Part shown: positions 30,466 to 40,191 of the stretch, one piece after another | How positions within the stretch are numbered: position 1 is the first letter of the stretch | Layout of the letters: every line of letters begins with the position of its first letter | From: Cytophagaceae bacterium | GTDB taxonomy: Bacteria > Bacteroidota > Bacteroidia > Cytophagales > Cytophagaceae | NCBI GenBank assembly: GCA_025455005.1 | Contig: JALONH010000022.1 | Location: 1-44,119 of the forward strand | Direction of reading: 5' to 3' | DNA: 44,119 bases | Made by a program: the position numbers and the translations under genes | Notes under the pieces: generated by a model | Told to the model about the DNA's origin: nothing | Database searches by the model: none | The model's input: only the letters and a program-made list of their open reading frames with translations

Positions 30466-31337
30466 AAATACAAGCCATTACTAAACACTTTGGGACAAAA
30501 ACCGCACTGGATAACGTGTCGTGTATTATTCCAAAAGGAAAAATTGTAGGTTTACTTGGTCCAAATGGCGCAGGTAAATCCACCTTTATTCGATGTTTAT
30601 TGGGAATAGCTACACCTGATACAGGATCTATATGGTATGATGGAATGCCGTATTCAAAGGCTATACAAAAACGAATGGGATACTTGCCGGAAGAGAGAGG
30701 GCTGTATCGTAAGATGAAAGTACTCGAACAATTACAATTTTTTGGTACTATAAAAGGACTCTCACCGACGCAAGCTAAACGTCAATCCATGGAATGGTTA
30801 GAGCGATTTAATTATCAAGCCCTAGCAGATCAATGGTTAGAACGATTATCTAAAGGTCAACAACAAGTTGTACAATTTATAGCTTCAGTGGTGCATCATC
30901 CCGAATGGTTGGTATTAGACGAACCGTTTTCCGGTTTTGATCCGGCAAACGCAGACATTGTCTCCAAAGAAATTATACGATTACATAAAGAACAAGGGAC
31001 AACGATTCTGTACTCTACCCATCGTATGGAAACAGTAGAAGGTTTGTGCGAAGAATTAATTTTTATTCATCAATCGAAATTAGTGTATCAAGGGTTGCCA
31101 CAGGATATTCGACAAACCTACGCGAAGGGCTATGTGTATCTAAAGATGGAAAGTGCTTTACCTCCTACCTTGCAAGCGCACGTGTCGATGACCTTAGGTG
31201 CTGGCGCATACCAGTTGAGTGGAGTGCGAGTGGCGGATGTGATCGGGCATTTACCTAAAGAGAGTAAGGTTACGGAAATAAAAGAAATGATACCTTCCAT
31301 GCAAGAAGTGTTTTTAACAATAGTAGGAGCAGCATGA
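30450..31337 (+). CDS. ABC transporter ATP-binding protein (NatA-like)
   Basis: This 295-residue ATPase energises the membrane protein encoded next. Walker A is GPNGAGKST (33-42 region), the signature is LSKGQQQ, Walker B is WLVLDEPFSGFDP, and the switch histidine is in YSTHRME. The C-terminal ~80 residues match the DUF4162-type extension of NatA-like drug/sodium exporters. It overlaps truA by 16 bases and the permease by 4 bases (ATGA), so all three are translated together. The substrate cannot be inferred. Confidence 0.92.
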   Translation: MENGIKIQAITKHFGTKTALDNVSCIIPKGKIVGLLGPNGAGKSTFIRCLLGIATPDTGSIWYDGMPYSKAIQKRMGYLPEERGLYRKMKVLEQLQFFGTIKGLSPTQAKRQSMEWLERFNYQALADQWLERLSKGQQQVVQFIASVVHHPEWLVLDEPFSGFDPANADIVSKEIIRLHKEQGTTILYSTHRMETVEGLCEELIFIHQSKLVYQGLPQDIRQTYAKGYVYLKMESALPPTLQAHVSMTLGAGAYQLSGVRVADVIGHLPKESKVTEIKEMIPSMQEVFLTIVGAA

Positions 31338-32557
31338 GAGCGATGTGGTATATAATACTCCGAGAAGTACGAACACGCGTTCGTAAAAAGTCTTTTTGGA
31401 TTTTGACGGTGTTAGGTCCAGTGTTAATGTTAGGAATGTTGATCATGCCGATGTACGTGAGCCTTCAGCCCAAGAAGAAAACGCCGGTAGTGTTGGAAGT
31501 GCCCAAAGTAGAAGCGTATCATACACCGTCACCGGATGAACGTTTCACCTTACAAGTAGTCGATTCGGTCATCACAATGCCTGCAGGTGTAGTATACATA
31601 CAGTCAAATCCGGAAAACCGACAGTTTACCGTAATGGATCAAGTAGGCTTGAACAAGCAAGAATTGTGGTATTTAGAACACTATATTCAACAGTGGTATT
31701 GGAAGACGTTAGTTTTAAAAGAGAAACGACCGGAAACCGTTCAACCCGTTTTTCAAGTTATCCCCTTAGCTCCGGTGGCGGACTCGTATTCCTTACAATA
31801 TATGTTAGGTATCTATGGCGCTGTATTAATTTATTTCTTTATTATCTTTTACGGAGTACAGGTGATGCGTGGGGTGATGGAGGAAAAAAGTGGACGAATA
31901 GCAGAAGTATTGTTATCCGGCGTAGAACCTTTTCATTGGATGATGGGAAAAATCATAGGAATAGGGGTCGTGTGTATTTTCCAATTTGTATTATGGGGAG
32001 GATTTTATGGATGGGTTGGGTACCAATTTCAACTCCGTTATGGACAAGCGATGCAGTTATTTTCATCAGAGTCAATTGAAAGCACTTTACAATGGACCCC
32101 GGATGTGCAGCAGGCTTTAGAGTGGCATATGTTATCCGAAGCCTTAGGGTCGTTTTCGATAACCGCGTATGTAGGAAGTTTTATCGTTTTCTTTTTGTTA
32201 GGGTATTTATTGTATGCGGCTATGTTTGCAGCTTTAGGTGCAATGACGGATCAAGAAACCGAGACGCAGCAATTTACCTTTCCCATGACGTCGCCTATGT
32301 TTGTTGTATTTTTATTTTCCGGAAGTTTATTAGCGAATAGTGGTACTTGGATAGTGTCTGTATTAAGTTATCTCCCGTTTACAGCGCCGGTAGCTATGAT
32401 CATGCGATTGCCTATGGGGGTAAGTGGTTGGGAATGGGCGGGCGCTTTTCTGAGTTTAGTGTTTTCCTTTTTAGGAATAACGTATGTGGCTGCAAAAATA
32501 TTTAAACGCAGTATACTACACTACGGTGGTACAATGAAGTGGAAGGATTTGTGGTAG
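31334..32557 (+). CDS. ABC-2 family permease (NatB-like)
   Basis: This 407-residue membrane protein is the partner of the preceding ATPase. It begins with one helix (LREVRTRVRKKSFWILTVLGPVLMLGML), followed by an external domain of ~120 residues. Then come five to six helices starting at LQYMLGIYGAVLIYFFIIFYGVQVM, with the conserved EEKSGRIAEVLLSGV loop typical of ABC2_membrane_3 proteins such as NatB. The end holds the last helix and a short basic tail (RSILHYGGTMKWKDLW). It is probably an exporter of sodium, a drug or an envelope component. Confidence 0.9.
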   Translation: MRAMWYIILREVRTRVRKKSFWILTVLGPVLMLGMLIMPMYVSLQPKKKTPVVLEVPKVEAYHTPSPDERFTLQVVDSVITMPAGVVYIQSNPENRQFTVMDQVGLNKQELWYLEHYIQQWYWKTLVLKEKRPETVQPVFQVIPLAPVADSYSLQYMLGIYGAVLIYFFIIFYGVQVMRGVMEEKSGRIAEVLLSGVEPFHWMMGKIIGIGVVCIFQFVLWGGFYGWVGYQFQLRYGQAMQLFSSESIESTLQWTPDVQQALEWHMLSEALGSFSITAYVGSFIVFFLLGYLLYAAMFAALGAMTDQETETQQFTFPMTSPMFVVFLFSGSLLANSGTWIVSVLSYLPFTAPVAMIMRLPMGVSGWEWAGAFLSLVFSFLGITYVAAKIFKRSILHYGGTMKWKDLW

Positions 32558-32636
32558 ATTTAGTCGAAAATTATTAAAAAAATATATTTTAATATTTAAA
32601 TAGTATTATTTTTAGCCTTTAAATCTTGGAAATAAT

Positions 32637-34433
32637 ATGTTGGGGTATCGAGTAGCTATTTTTATAGTTTGCTGTTTAAGTTTTGTTTTTGGGGGAAATG
32701 CTGATTCTATAATAATTCATAGCGAAGATTCGACATATGAATTTTACAATCAGTATATAGATATTTTCCAACCTTCAAAAGATATCCCATTTGAAGAGAT
32801 AGTATCTGTATATTCTGATTCTTTTTTTAATCATTCCAGGTTGAATTCTCATACTTTAGATTTGTCAAAACCTACTTGGGCAAGAATAAAGGTTGAAATA
32901 AAGGAAGATCTAAGAAGAGATTGGTTGTGGGAATTATATGATTATAGACATAGAAATATAAGTGTTTACATTCCTAAAGATACATCTGGATTTTTGAAAT
33001 ATGAAGGTGGGAATGCATTTCCATTTTCTGTTAAAAAGTATTTACACAAAAATTTTGTCTTTGAATTACCTCATTGGAAGAAGGGTACATATTTAATCTA
33101 TTATAAAATACACTCTAATCATATAGGATCATTAAGAGGAGTGTTTAGAACTGTTAAAACTTTTAGTCAGTATGCAATGTATGAATATTTTTTCTTAGCG
33201 TTATTTTATGGGGTACTATTAACTCTGATTATTTATAATTCATTATTATTTATTGCAAGTAAAGATAAGATTCATGTAGTTTATATTGCTTATGTAATTT
33301 CTGCCATTGGTTTTGCTCTTTCTAGAGATGGTTTAGGGTTTCAATTTATTTGGCCTAATGTTCCAGTTATAAATAGTTTTTCTTTAAATATTTTTTATTA
33401 TTTGATAGTTGTATTTACTACACTATTGTCGATTGTATTTTTAGAAATCAAGAATACGAATAAAGTATATTATGTGATATTAAGTATTTTATCAGTTCGA
33501 ACAGTTAGTATTATTCTTCACGTTTTATTTAGTATAGATATATCGTATTCACTCTTCTTAGATTTATTTTTATTTACAATTATTTTCCTATTATCAATAT
33601 CCTATTTGAATATTCGTTCTATAAATAGATTTTTTGTTTTAGCCTATTTATTCCTATATATAGCAATTTGTATTTGGGAACTACAACATTTTGGATTTGT
33701 AAGACATAATTTTTTTACAATTTATAGTATGAACATTGGAATATTGGTTGAATCAATGATATTATCATTAGCTATATATGATAGGATCCGTTTGATGAGA
33801 AGAACAAAAGAAGAGGTTCAAAAACAAATGATAACAGTCTTAGAAGAAAAGCAATATATAGAGGAAACATATAACACATCATTAGAACAACTCGTAACGA
33901 AGCAAAAAGAAGAGTTAAAAAATGCTGTGGAAGAAATCCATGCATTGAATCAGCAGTTAAATATTCAAAATAAGGAATTAAGATCTAAGATTGAAGATAT
34001 TGAAAAAGACAATATTGTAGGTAAAATACTAACGTATTCCGAATTTATAAACATATACAACTCACAAGAGAAGTGTTTGGAGGTAATTACAGAGATTAAA
34101 TGGGCAGATGGTTACCGTTGTACAAAATGCGATTCCCTTAAGTTTACATTAATTAAAGATACGCTAGCTAGAAAATGCGTAAAGTGTAAGTATACAGAAT
34201 CTCCTACTAAAAACACAGTATTAGAAGGAGTTAAGTTTCCTTTGAATAAAGCCTTTTATGTTATTTATATTTTATTTTTTTCAAGAGATAAAGTAACCAG
34301 TACTTATCTATCAAAAGTTATGGACTTGAGACAAAAAACGTGTTGGGAGTTCATGGAGAAAGTTAAACTTTATAAGTTTGATTTCAAGAAACAAGACGGG
34401 GTATCTTGGTTGGATATTTTTGCAAAAGAATAG
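32637..34433 (+). CDS. 7TM-DISM membrane sensor fused to a transposase-type zinc ribbon
   Basis: The 598 residues split into four parts. A signal peptide and extracellular 7TMR-DISMED2-like domain take 1-178. The 7TM-DISM membrane region spans 183-385. A charged coiled coil follows at 386-460. The cytoplasmic end (461-590) has Cys495-x-x-Cys498 (YRCTKC) and Cys514-x-x-Cys517 (RKCVKC). It continues as TKNTVLEGVKFPLNKAFYVIY and TSTYLSKVMDLRQKTCWEFMEK, which closely follows the zinc ribbon and helix-turn-helix of IS1595-family transposases (ISXO2-like). The DDE nuclease domain is absent. The most likely reading is a receptor whose output is a membrane-tethered DNA-binding domain. The usual partners are histidine kinase or LytTR outputs, so this fusion is unusual. 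It stands alone after an ABC operon. Confidence 0.8.
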   Translation: MLGYRVAIFIVCCLSFVFGGNADSIIIHSEDSTYEFYNQYIDIFQPSKDIPFEEIVSVYSDSFFNHSRLNSHTLDLSKPTWARIKVEIKEDLRRDWLWELYDYRHRNISVYIPKDTSGFLKYEGGNAFPFSVKKYLHKNFVFELPHWKKGTYLIYYKIHSNHIGSLRGVFRTVKTFSQYAMYEYFFLALFYGVLLTLIIYNSLLFIASKDKIHVVYIAYVISAIGFALSRDGLGFQFIWPNVPVINSFSLNIFYYLIVVFTTLLSIVFLEIKNTNKVYYVILSILSVRTVSIILHVLFSIDISYSLFLDLFLFTIIFLLSISYLNIRSINRFFVLAYLFLYIAICIWELQHFGFVRHNFFTIYSMNIGILVESMILSLAIYDRIRLMRRTKEEVQKQMITVLEEKQYIEETYNTSLEQLVTKQKEELKNAVEEIHALNQQLNIQNKELRSKIEDIEKDNIVGKILTYSEFINIYNSQEKCLEVITEIKWADGYRCTKCDSLKFTLIKDTLARKCVKCKYTESPTKNTVLEGVKFPLNKAFYVIYILFFSRDKVTSTYLSKVMDLRQKTCWEFMEKVKLYKFDFKKQDGVSWLDIFAKE

Positions 34434-34564
34434 ATTAATAAATTGACTTTTACTAAGATATATTATTAAGCCTATTGCTTTGATTTGATTTAAAGGAATC
34501 TACATAAAATAGCATTCTGAATTTATTTGATAATAACTAAAACGCCTATTTTTTATATTTTAAG

Positions 34565-34572
34565 TACTTTTG
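34565..34572 (+). promoter_or_regulatory. candidate -7 element (TACTTTTG)
   Basis: TACTTTTG matches TAnnTTTG exactly, 67 bases before the start at 34640. The nearest TTTG upstream (34526-34529) is 35 bases away, too far for a normal -33 box. Confidence 0.3.
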
Positions 34573-34639
34573 TAAATTTTTGAATAAAAACTTTTTACTG
34601 TATTAGATGTAACTAGCATATAAATTTAATGAAGCTAGT

Positions 34640-37600
34640 ATGCAGATGAGTTACAAGTTGGAGTGTATAATAATGGTTTTTTCTATATTTATTCCGTTAT
34701 TGATAATTCTATATTTTGTATTTAGGGTTATTGTTTCTATTAAATTAAATATTTATATAATTAGTTATCTAAGAAACTTATTATTTTTATTATTGTTGTT
34801 TCCATGGAGTATCGAAGCTCAAATTTTTATAACATATCCCTTACCAGCAGAAAATATATCTAGGTTTCAAGGAGATTATAGTACAACTGTCCAGGTTGAT
34901 TTTCTAGAGGTTTGTTCCAATGTAACTTTGAAAATTGATTTTCCGGAGAGCGTATATTATAATTCTACTAGTTTAAATATGATAAGCAGTAATACCACAC
35001 CCGGAATTACTATTTCAGAATTAAATATTTCGAATTTAAATGTACCAACTTTTCAAATATCCGGAATAACGCAAGGGGGAACAATTCGTTTTAATGTAAG
35101 TCGATTTGCTACTTGTGGAACTGCGCTAAATGGTAAAGATACTATAATTGTAAATAGTAGTTGTGGAGAGTTTAGGGAAGAAGAGTTGAATGTTTATCAA
35201 ATTTTTAGTCCATCGATAACATTATTTCCTATTGAACCATTAAATGAATTAGCAATAGGTGATACCATTCAGCGAGATCTCAAAATAACCAATGCTGGTA
35301 GTGGTTGTTTGGATACTTTATATTTTAATATAATCTATCCGGGTCAAATCGTTAAACCTATTAATTTATCTGGTGCAATTTATATTTTGGGTAATCCTGT
35401 TTTACCATTTAGAATAAATGGAGATACTTTATTTTTTAAACTATTTGGTAATTTAATATTTGGATCGGATAGTAAATTTTGCTCCGGAGAAGAATTAGAG
35501 ATTAGTGAAAGCATACAATTATTGAAATGTAATGCAATATCGTATTATTCTGTTTTTTGGGGATTTCAGAATCAGTATTGCCAAATTAATTCAGCATCAA
35601 GTGTTCTGAATACAATAGTTGGAGCTGTAGATATTAGAGCAACTATAACCACTTTAAGTCCTTCTTCTTTAACAGGGTATTGTAGACAAGGTAAATTTAC
35701 TTTGAATATTCAAAATAATGGTTCCGGCTCCGTTGCCGGGACTGCTTATGATTTAGTAGCAAATTTAGGTTATGGAGTAGGAAACACCTATACCAGTTTA
35801 CCTTTGAATAGTAGCGTTAATTTAGGTACAGAAAAAGTTATTAAAATTGATAGTGTTATTATTAACAATCAAAAAGTTTTATTAACTCAATCTGGATCGG
35901 GACCGTGGGTTTTAGATTTTAGCCAGTTTACTTCAGATCCGGATGGCGCCGGTGGTTTAGAAGATATAGATGGTGACGGGCAGTTTGATGATCTTCAACC
36001 GGGTGGTACAGTTCGATTACATTGGTTAGAGTCCTGGCAAGCGAGTACTTCCTGTTCTAATCAATATGCTTTTTCACAGCGTGTCACAACGCGATACAGA
36101 ACGATGTGTGGTGTAACCGCAACAACTAATAATTTAATAATTAATCAGCCATATTACTTTTTCTTTCTACCCAGTCCATTGAGTGTTTCGATGCCCAATA
36201 CTTTTGTTGACGATAGAACAGAGAAGTTATCGTTTTGCGTGTCGGGGTCTTTTATACCAAGTGGTTTTAGACCTTATGATACCACCCTTTTTAAGCTTAT
36301 AGTTCCAAGCGGATTAAAATTGGTAGGATTGCCTAACGTAAAAGTAGGTAGTATTAATCGTGGGTTTTCTTTAATAGAACGATATGGAAATCCAACGTAT
36401 GATACAATAATCATTAAAACAAAGGGCATTGGTAATGGATTATGTTTTGAAATGGATGTAAAATATAACTGTGGTGTGAGTTACAATAATGTTCCTGTTT
36501 TTGTAGAATTGATTTATAAGGGCGACAATGTTTGTGATGTAGATCAACGTTTTAATTGTGTTCAGAGGACTATTTCTACGAACTGCCCATCCTGTTTAAT
36601 TGCTGGTATGTATAATCAACCAGGGGTTCAAGTAGAGAGAACTTCTTTAGGATATACAAACGATCAGTTAACTACTAAGACGACACCGGCAGATTTAACA
36701 GCTACATCAAAATTAACCTGTTTGCCACTTGATACATTAGTAATTCGTCAAAGTGCAATACAAAACGGTGGTGGATTTGGTAATTTATTTTATAACTACC
36801 AAATCAGTAAAACCAGTGGTCAAAATTTATTAGAATTTATTCAAGGTCGCCTTTTTTATAAAAGGGGTAGTGCTATTCAGAGTTTTCTTTTATCGAACCC
36901 TATAAATATAGGAAATGCATCAGTTCAAAGTTTTTTGTGGGATTTGACGCCTTATATCCCTAGTAGTAATACGATAGCGATGGATAGTGTTTGGGTGGAA
37001 ATGGAATATAGAATAACAGTAGCCAATGATGGTAATTTATTGGGGCATAATTTGCAACAAGCACCGGGTAGTAAAGGGTATTTCTATAATTTAAATGCCG
37101 GTGCGGCTCCTGTGTATTGTGAATTGTATGAAGTGAATTTTTATTTGGTAGGTGTAAGTCGATCTGTGATTGGCTATATAGCAGCAAACATCAGTGGATG
37201 TAATTCTCAAGAACTTATATTTGAATATAGACCATTGATTACATTACCCCTTGATATATTCCCCAATGAATACAGACCTTTCAGTCAAGTAAAGCGAGTA
37301 GAGTACATTTTACCAACCGGATATAGTTATGATATAAGCAGGCCCGCTACATTTTTTTCCGGTTTTTGGAACTCCAATGGTAATTCTCAAAGTTACCCCG
37401 GTGTAGCTATCGTTCCGGAATTAAAAGGAGATACCGTTATCTTTACTAATCCTATGAATGGGACTTGGAGGTTAACGGATTTAAATCAAAATGTTTTTTA
37501 CAACCACCATCGTATACATTTTAGCGTGCGCCCTAATTGTTCGGTAACTGCAGATATTTCAAGAGGAAAAATCAAGTATTATACGAATGACTATTATTAT

Positions 37601-39175
37601 ACTCAAAATAATACATTTATAACACCTGCTGTATATTCAGGAGCGGGTGATGTTTTGGTTTATAATATTGCATCGAAACCGGAGATGACGATTCAGAATA
37701 ATACAGGAGTTGTAAAGGGTGTTTCAACACAACACTTTTGGGAAATACAACTCAATAATAGAAGTGCGAATACGGCCCCATTTGTCTGGATTGGTTTAGA
37801 TTTTGAAGGTAGAAGTGGAATAAGTATAGATAGTGTAGTTAGTCTAAATGGAAATGGAATTGTTACATTACTTCCTTTTGATGCAACAAATCTATGGGCA
37901 CATCTATCAACATCAGGTATCCTTTCAGGACAATCCCTTAGATATCGTATATATTTCAAATATTTATCATGTATGGAGGATAGTATCAAGATTCTTTACG
38001 GATGGGATTGTCAAAGCTATCCAATTGGCGGCCCGTCAAAAAGTAAATGTTTTAATACGCCACTTTACTTAAAGGTATTACCACAACTATCTAAAATTGA
38101 ATTAACCATTCCTCAATTACATGCATCCGGTTTAGGAGTCATTCATTGTGTGGAGGATACAGTGGTGGTAGAATTCAATAGTGTTCTTGCGGGTAATATA
38201 AATAGACCTTATCTGGAATTTCAAGGACCTGCCGGTATTACAATCGGTACAAATGCATTAGTAGAATATCCATTAAACAGTGGTGTTTATATACCCGCGC
38301 CTATTCTCAATACTGGAACTTCGTATAGAATAGAATTATATACTCACCCTTCATTGGTCCAAAATGGATTGTTAGGAACGTTAAATGCAAGCTCAAATTT
38401 TCAACGTCAATTACGGATTAAAATTCCATATACTATTAGTTGTAATTTCATAAGTGGAACTTTTTTTAGAATTCGTGGATTCGGATCGAATGGTTGTAAT
38501 TCTCCGTCCTTATCCAATGGAGAATCGATTGTCACAAATGGAATAAACGTACAAGGCGTATCTGCTTTAGGGGCAGCTGGAATTAATATATCTGCAAGTT
38601 CGGATACAATAAGTTGTCTTAATTCGACTATTATAACAACGTCTATTTTTCCACTCATTGTAGATACGAAAGTTGGTGACTCGATTTGGATACAATTACC
38701 TAGAAGTTCTATTTACAAGTCTGGAACATTTAGGTCAATATCGAATTGTACCAATTGTATGGTTGTTCAAGAGGGTACTAGCTTACTTAAAATTGGAATA
38801 CCCAGCGGAATTCCTGTAGGTAGTGTTATACGATTTACAATAGAGATTGAAGCACCTTTTGAAGGATGTGAAAATAGTAGAGCAACTGCAACATATAGAA
38901 GACTTACCAATACAGCGTATTGTTTAGGTATACCCTGTAGTTCTACCACATCTATAGTTGGTTCTGCTAACAGTAATGCAATTCGAATTGATAAGCCAAT
39001 TTTAGAATTAATTCAAGGGAGGGTTGTAGGTAGTTTATTACCAGGTCAAACTGTATCTGCTCAACTACAAATTTTGAATACAGGGAAAAGTAGCAATACG
39101 ACTCAACCTTATCTAATAGAGTATTCTTGTGGGGGGGGCAACATCCACTTTTTCTTCTCAAACCGCAATGATTAA
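34640..39175 (+). CDS. giant T9SS cargo protein, truncated by a frameshift at a G8 tract
   Basis: As sequenced, the frame gives 1511 residues that end in 13 out-of-frame residues after EYSCGGG. The next frame (39129-39890) continues the same protein: with seven G instead of eight at 39131-39138 the reading becomes SCGGATSTFSS and the product is ~1749 residues with a T9SS sorting domain. The N-terminus is long and hydrophobic: one segment at ~10-33 and a signal-peptide-like segment at ~45-62 ending in SIEAQ. The rest is a chain of beta-rich, Ig/DUF11-like modules with many Cys and Asp/Asn, for instance ADGDLKITNAGSG-like and DPDGAGGLEDIDGDGQFDD segments. It is probably a surface filament or adhesin, but no catalytic motif is visible. 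Confidence 0.75.
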   Translation: MQMSYKLECIIMVFSIFIPLLIILYFVFRVIVSIKLNIYIISYLRNLLFLLLLFPWSIEAQIFITYPLPAENISRFQGDYSTTVQVDFLEVCSNVTLKIDFPESVYYNSTSLNMISSNTTPGITISELNISNLNVPTFQISGITQGGTIRFNVSRFATCGTALNGKDTIIVNSSCGEFREEELNVYQIFSPSITLFPIEPLNELAIGDTIQRDLKITNAGSGCLDTLYFNIIYPGQIVKPINLSGAIYILGNPVLPFRINGDTLFFKLFGNLIFGSDSKFCSGEELEISESIQLLKCNAISYYSVFWGFQNQYCQINSASSVLNTIVGAVDIRATITTLSPSSLTGYCRQGKFTLNIQNNGSGSVAGTAYDLVANLGYGVGNTYTSLPLNSSVNLGTEKVIKIDSVIINNQKVLLTQSGSGPWVLDFSQFTSDPDGAGGLEDIDGDGQFDDLQPGGTVRLHWLESWQASTSCSNQYAFSQRVTTRYRTMCGVTATTNNLIINQPYYFFFLPSPLSVSMPNTFVDDRTEKLSFCVSGSFIPSGFRPYDTTLFKLIVPSGLKLVGLPNVKVGSINRGFSLIERYGNPTYDTIIIKTKGIGNGLCFEMDVKYNCGVSYNNVPVFVELIYKGDNVCDVDQRFNCVQRTISTNCPSCLIAGMYNQPGVQVERTSLGYTNDQLTTKTTPADLTATSKLTCLPLDTLVIRQSAIQNGGGFGNLFYNYQISKTSGQNLLEFIQGRLFYKRGSAIQSFLLSNPINIGNASVQSFLWDLTPYIPSSNTIAMDSVWVEMEYRITVANDGNLLGHNLQQAPGSKGYFYNLNAGAAPVYCELYEVNFYLVGVSRSVIGYIAANISGCNSQELIFEYRPLITLPLDIFPNEYRPFSQVKRVEYILPTGYSYDISRPATFFSGFWNSNGNSQSYPGVAIVPELKGDTVIFTNPMNGTWRLTDLNQNVFYNHHRIHFSVRPNCSVTADISRGKIKYYTNDYYYTQNNTFITPAVYSGAGDVLVYNIASKPEMTIQNNTGVVKGVSTQHFWEIQLNNRSANTAPFVWIGLDFEGRSGISIDSVVSLNGNGIVTLLPFDATNLWAHLSTSGILSGQSLRYRIYFKYLSCMEDSIKILYGWDCQSYPIGGPSKSKCFNTPLYLKVLPQLSKIELTIPQLHASGLGVIHCVEDTVVVEFNSVLAGNINRPYLEFQGPAGITIGTNALVEYPLNSGVYIPAPILNTGTSYRIELYTHPSLVQNGLLGTLNASSNFQRQLRIKIPYTISCNFISGTFFRIRGFGSNGCNSPSLSNGESIVTNGINVQGVSALGAAGINISASSDTISCLNSTIITTSIFPLIVDTKVGDSIWIQLPRSSIYKSGTFRSISNCTNCMVVQEGTSLLKIGIPSGIPVGSVIRFTIEIEAPFEGCENSRATATYRRLTNTAYCLGIPCSSTTSIVGSANSNAIRIDKPILELIQGRVVGSLLPGQTVSAQLQILNTGKSSNTTQPYLIEYSCGGGNIHFFFSNRND

Positions 39176-39890
39176 TTTATCATCCACCATTGTCAATGAT
39201 ATTCAACAGACCATCACGATTCCTTCAACCGGATCATGTTCACTGGGGAGTTATATTCAAGTAGATATTCAACCGGTAACTGAATCAGGAGTACGTCAGT
39301 GTATTTGTACAGCAACTAGTTTTACTTTTTCTACTCCTTTATCCGCACAATGGTTGAATTTCAAGGTGATTCAGCAAAATAATAAACCTTATTTACGTTG
39401 GTCCATAGACCTAAAAGGAAATACGGATGGACTAATCTTTATATATAAAAGTACAAACGGAATAAAATATGACATTATGGATACATTAGAATTATCTACA
39501 TCAGGTACAATATATGAAGATGTGTATTGTGATATCAATCAACCTCAACAAGATGTTTATTATCAATTAGGATATTATACTACAGGAGGTGTTTTACTTA
39601 AGAGTCAATCGGTATACTATTCAGGTAACACTATTGATTTTCTAAGAGTGTACCCAAATCCCTGTGATGAACGAATAGAAGTCCAATTGTATAGTGGTGT
39701 CGAATCCGTTATTCAAGTGGAAGTTACGGATGTTTTAGGGAATGTCCTTTTTAGAAAATTTGAGACGATTCAGATTGGTATTAATCATATTGTGATACAT
39801 GATGTCAAAGAATTACCCAATGCATCGTATTTTATTTCATTTAAAACAAATGAATTTAATCTTAAACAACAGTTGATTGTTTTGCATTAA
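39129..39890 (+). CDS. C-terminal part of the giant protein with T9SS sorting domain
   Basis: This is the 253-residue downstream half of the gene at 34640, separated from it only by the G8 tract. It continues the beta-rich repeat (STFSSQTAMINLSS), contains a region that may be an Ig-like domain (~75-160), and ends in a T9SS type A sorting domain (LRVYPNPCDERIEVQLYSG, then a final beta strand to the stop). Its own GTG/TTG start codons are not supported by a ribosome binding site or signal peptide, so it should not be read as an independent gene. Without it the upstream protein cannot be attached or released by T9SS. Confidence 0.7.
   Translation: MGGATSTFSSQTAMINLSSTIVNDIQQTITIPSTGSCSLGSYIQVDIQPVTESGVRQCICTATSFTFSTPLSAQWLNFKVIQQNNKPYLRWSIDLKGNTDGLIFIYKSTNGIKYDIMDTLELSTSGTIYEDVYCDINQPQQDVYYQLGYYTTGGVLLKSQSVYYSGNTIDFLRVYPNPCDERIEVQLYSGVESVIQVEVTDVLGNVLFRKFETIQIGINHIVIHDVKELPNASYFISFKTNEFNLKQQLIVLH
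39131..39138 (+). repeat. G8 homopolymer at the frameshift point
   Basis: Eight consecutive G lie exactly where the two halves of the protein change frame. It is the longest G run seen in coding sequence here; several other genes contain G6 runs in frame. Seven or ten G would restore the full-length protein. Confidence 0.9.
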
Positions 39891-40191
39891 TTGGATAAAT
39901 CTTAGATTTATTAATAGGTACATTTATTTATTTATTCATCTATAATAAGAGTCTATTGCTTTATTTTAATGTATCCAACCGCCTATAATTTGGCAAACAC
40001 ATTTATCCTTGATTAATTCAGATGTCTAAAGAATTAATATTTACTATAGTTTTGAATTGTTTTAACCAATGTGTATTTCAATTTAAGGATATAGATGATT
40101 GACATAGACTCCTATTACACTTTATTTTTAAAGTTGTTTGGAGTTGTAGAATTACGTTAACTCGATACTCAAGGATAATTTTCATTTTATT
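39891..40191. other. AT-rich intergenic region
   Basis: These 301 bases between the giant gene and the next one hold no credible reading frame. A short ATTT repeat (39922-39936) and the weak hairpin at 39896 are the only structures seen. The promoter of the next gene should lie here but I could not locate it. Confidence 0.6.
39896..39910 (+). terminator. weak AT-rich hairpin after the giant gene
   Basis: taaatc (39896-39901) and gattta (39905-39910) form a 6-bp stem with a 3-base loop just after the stop codon. It is followed by a T-rich stretch. The stem is entirely A/T-rich, so this is weak support. Confidence 0.25.

Noticed and set aside
34017-34433. intact IS1595 insertion sequence
   Set aside because: Only the zinc ribbon and helical region are present; no DDE domain, terminal inverted repeats or target duplication were seen.
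39922-39936. ATTT tetranucleotide repeat as a second switch
   Set aside because: It is only about 15 bases and lies between genes, not in a reading frame or a recognised promoter.
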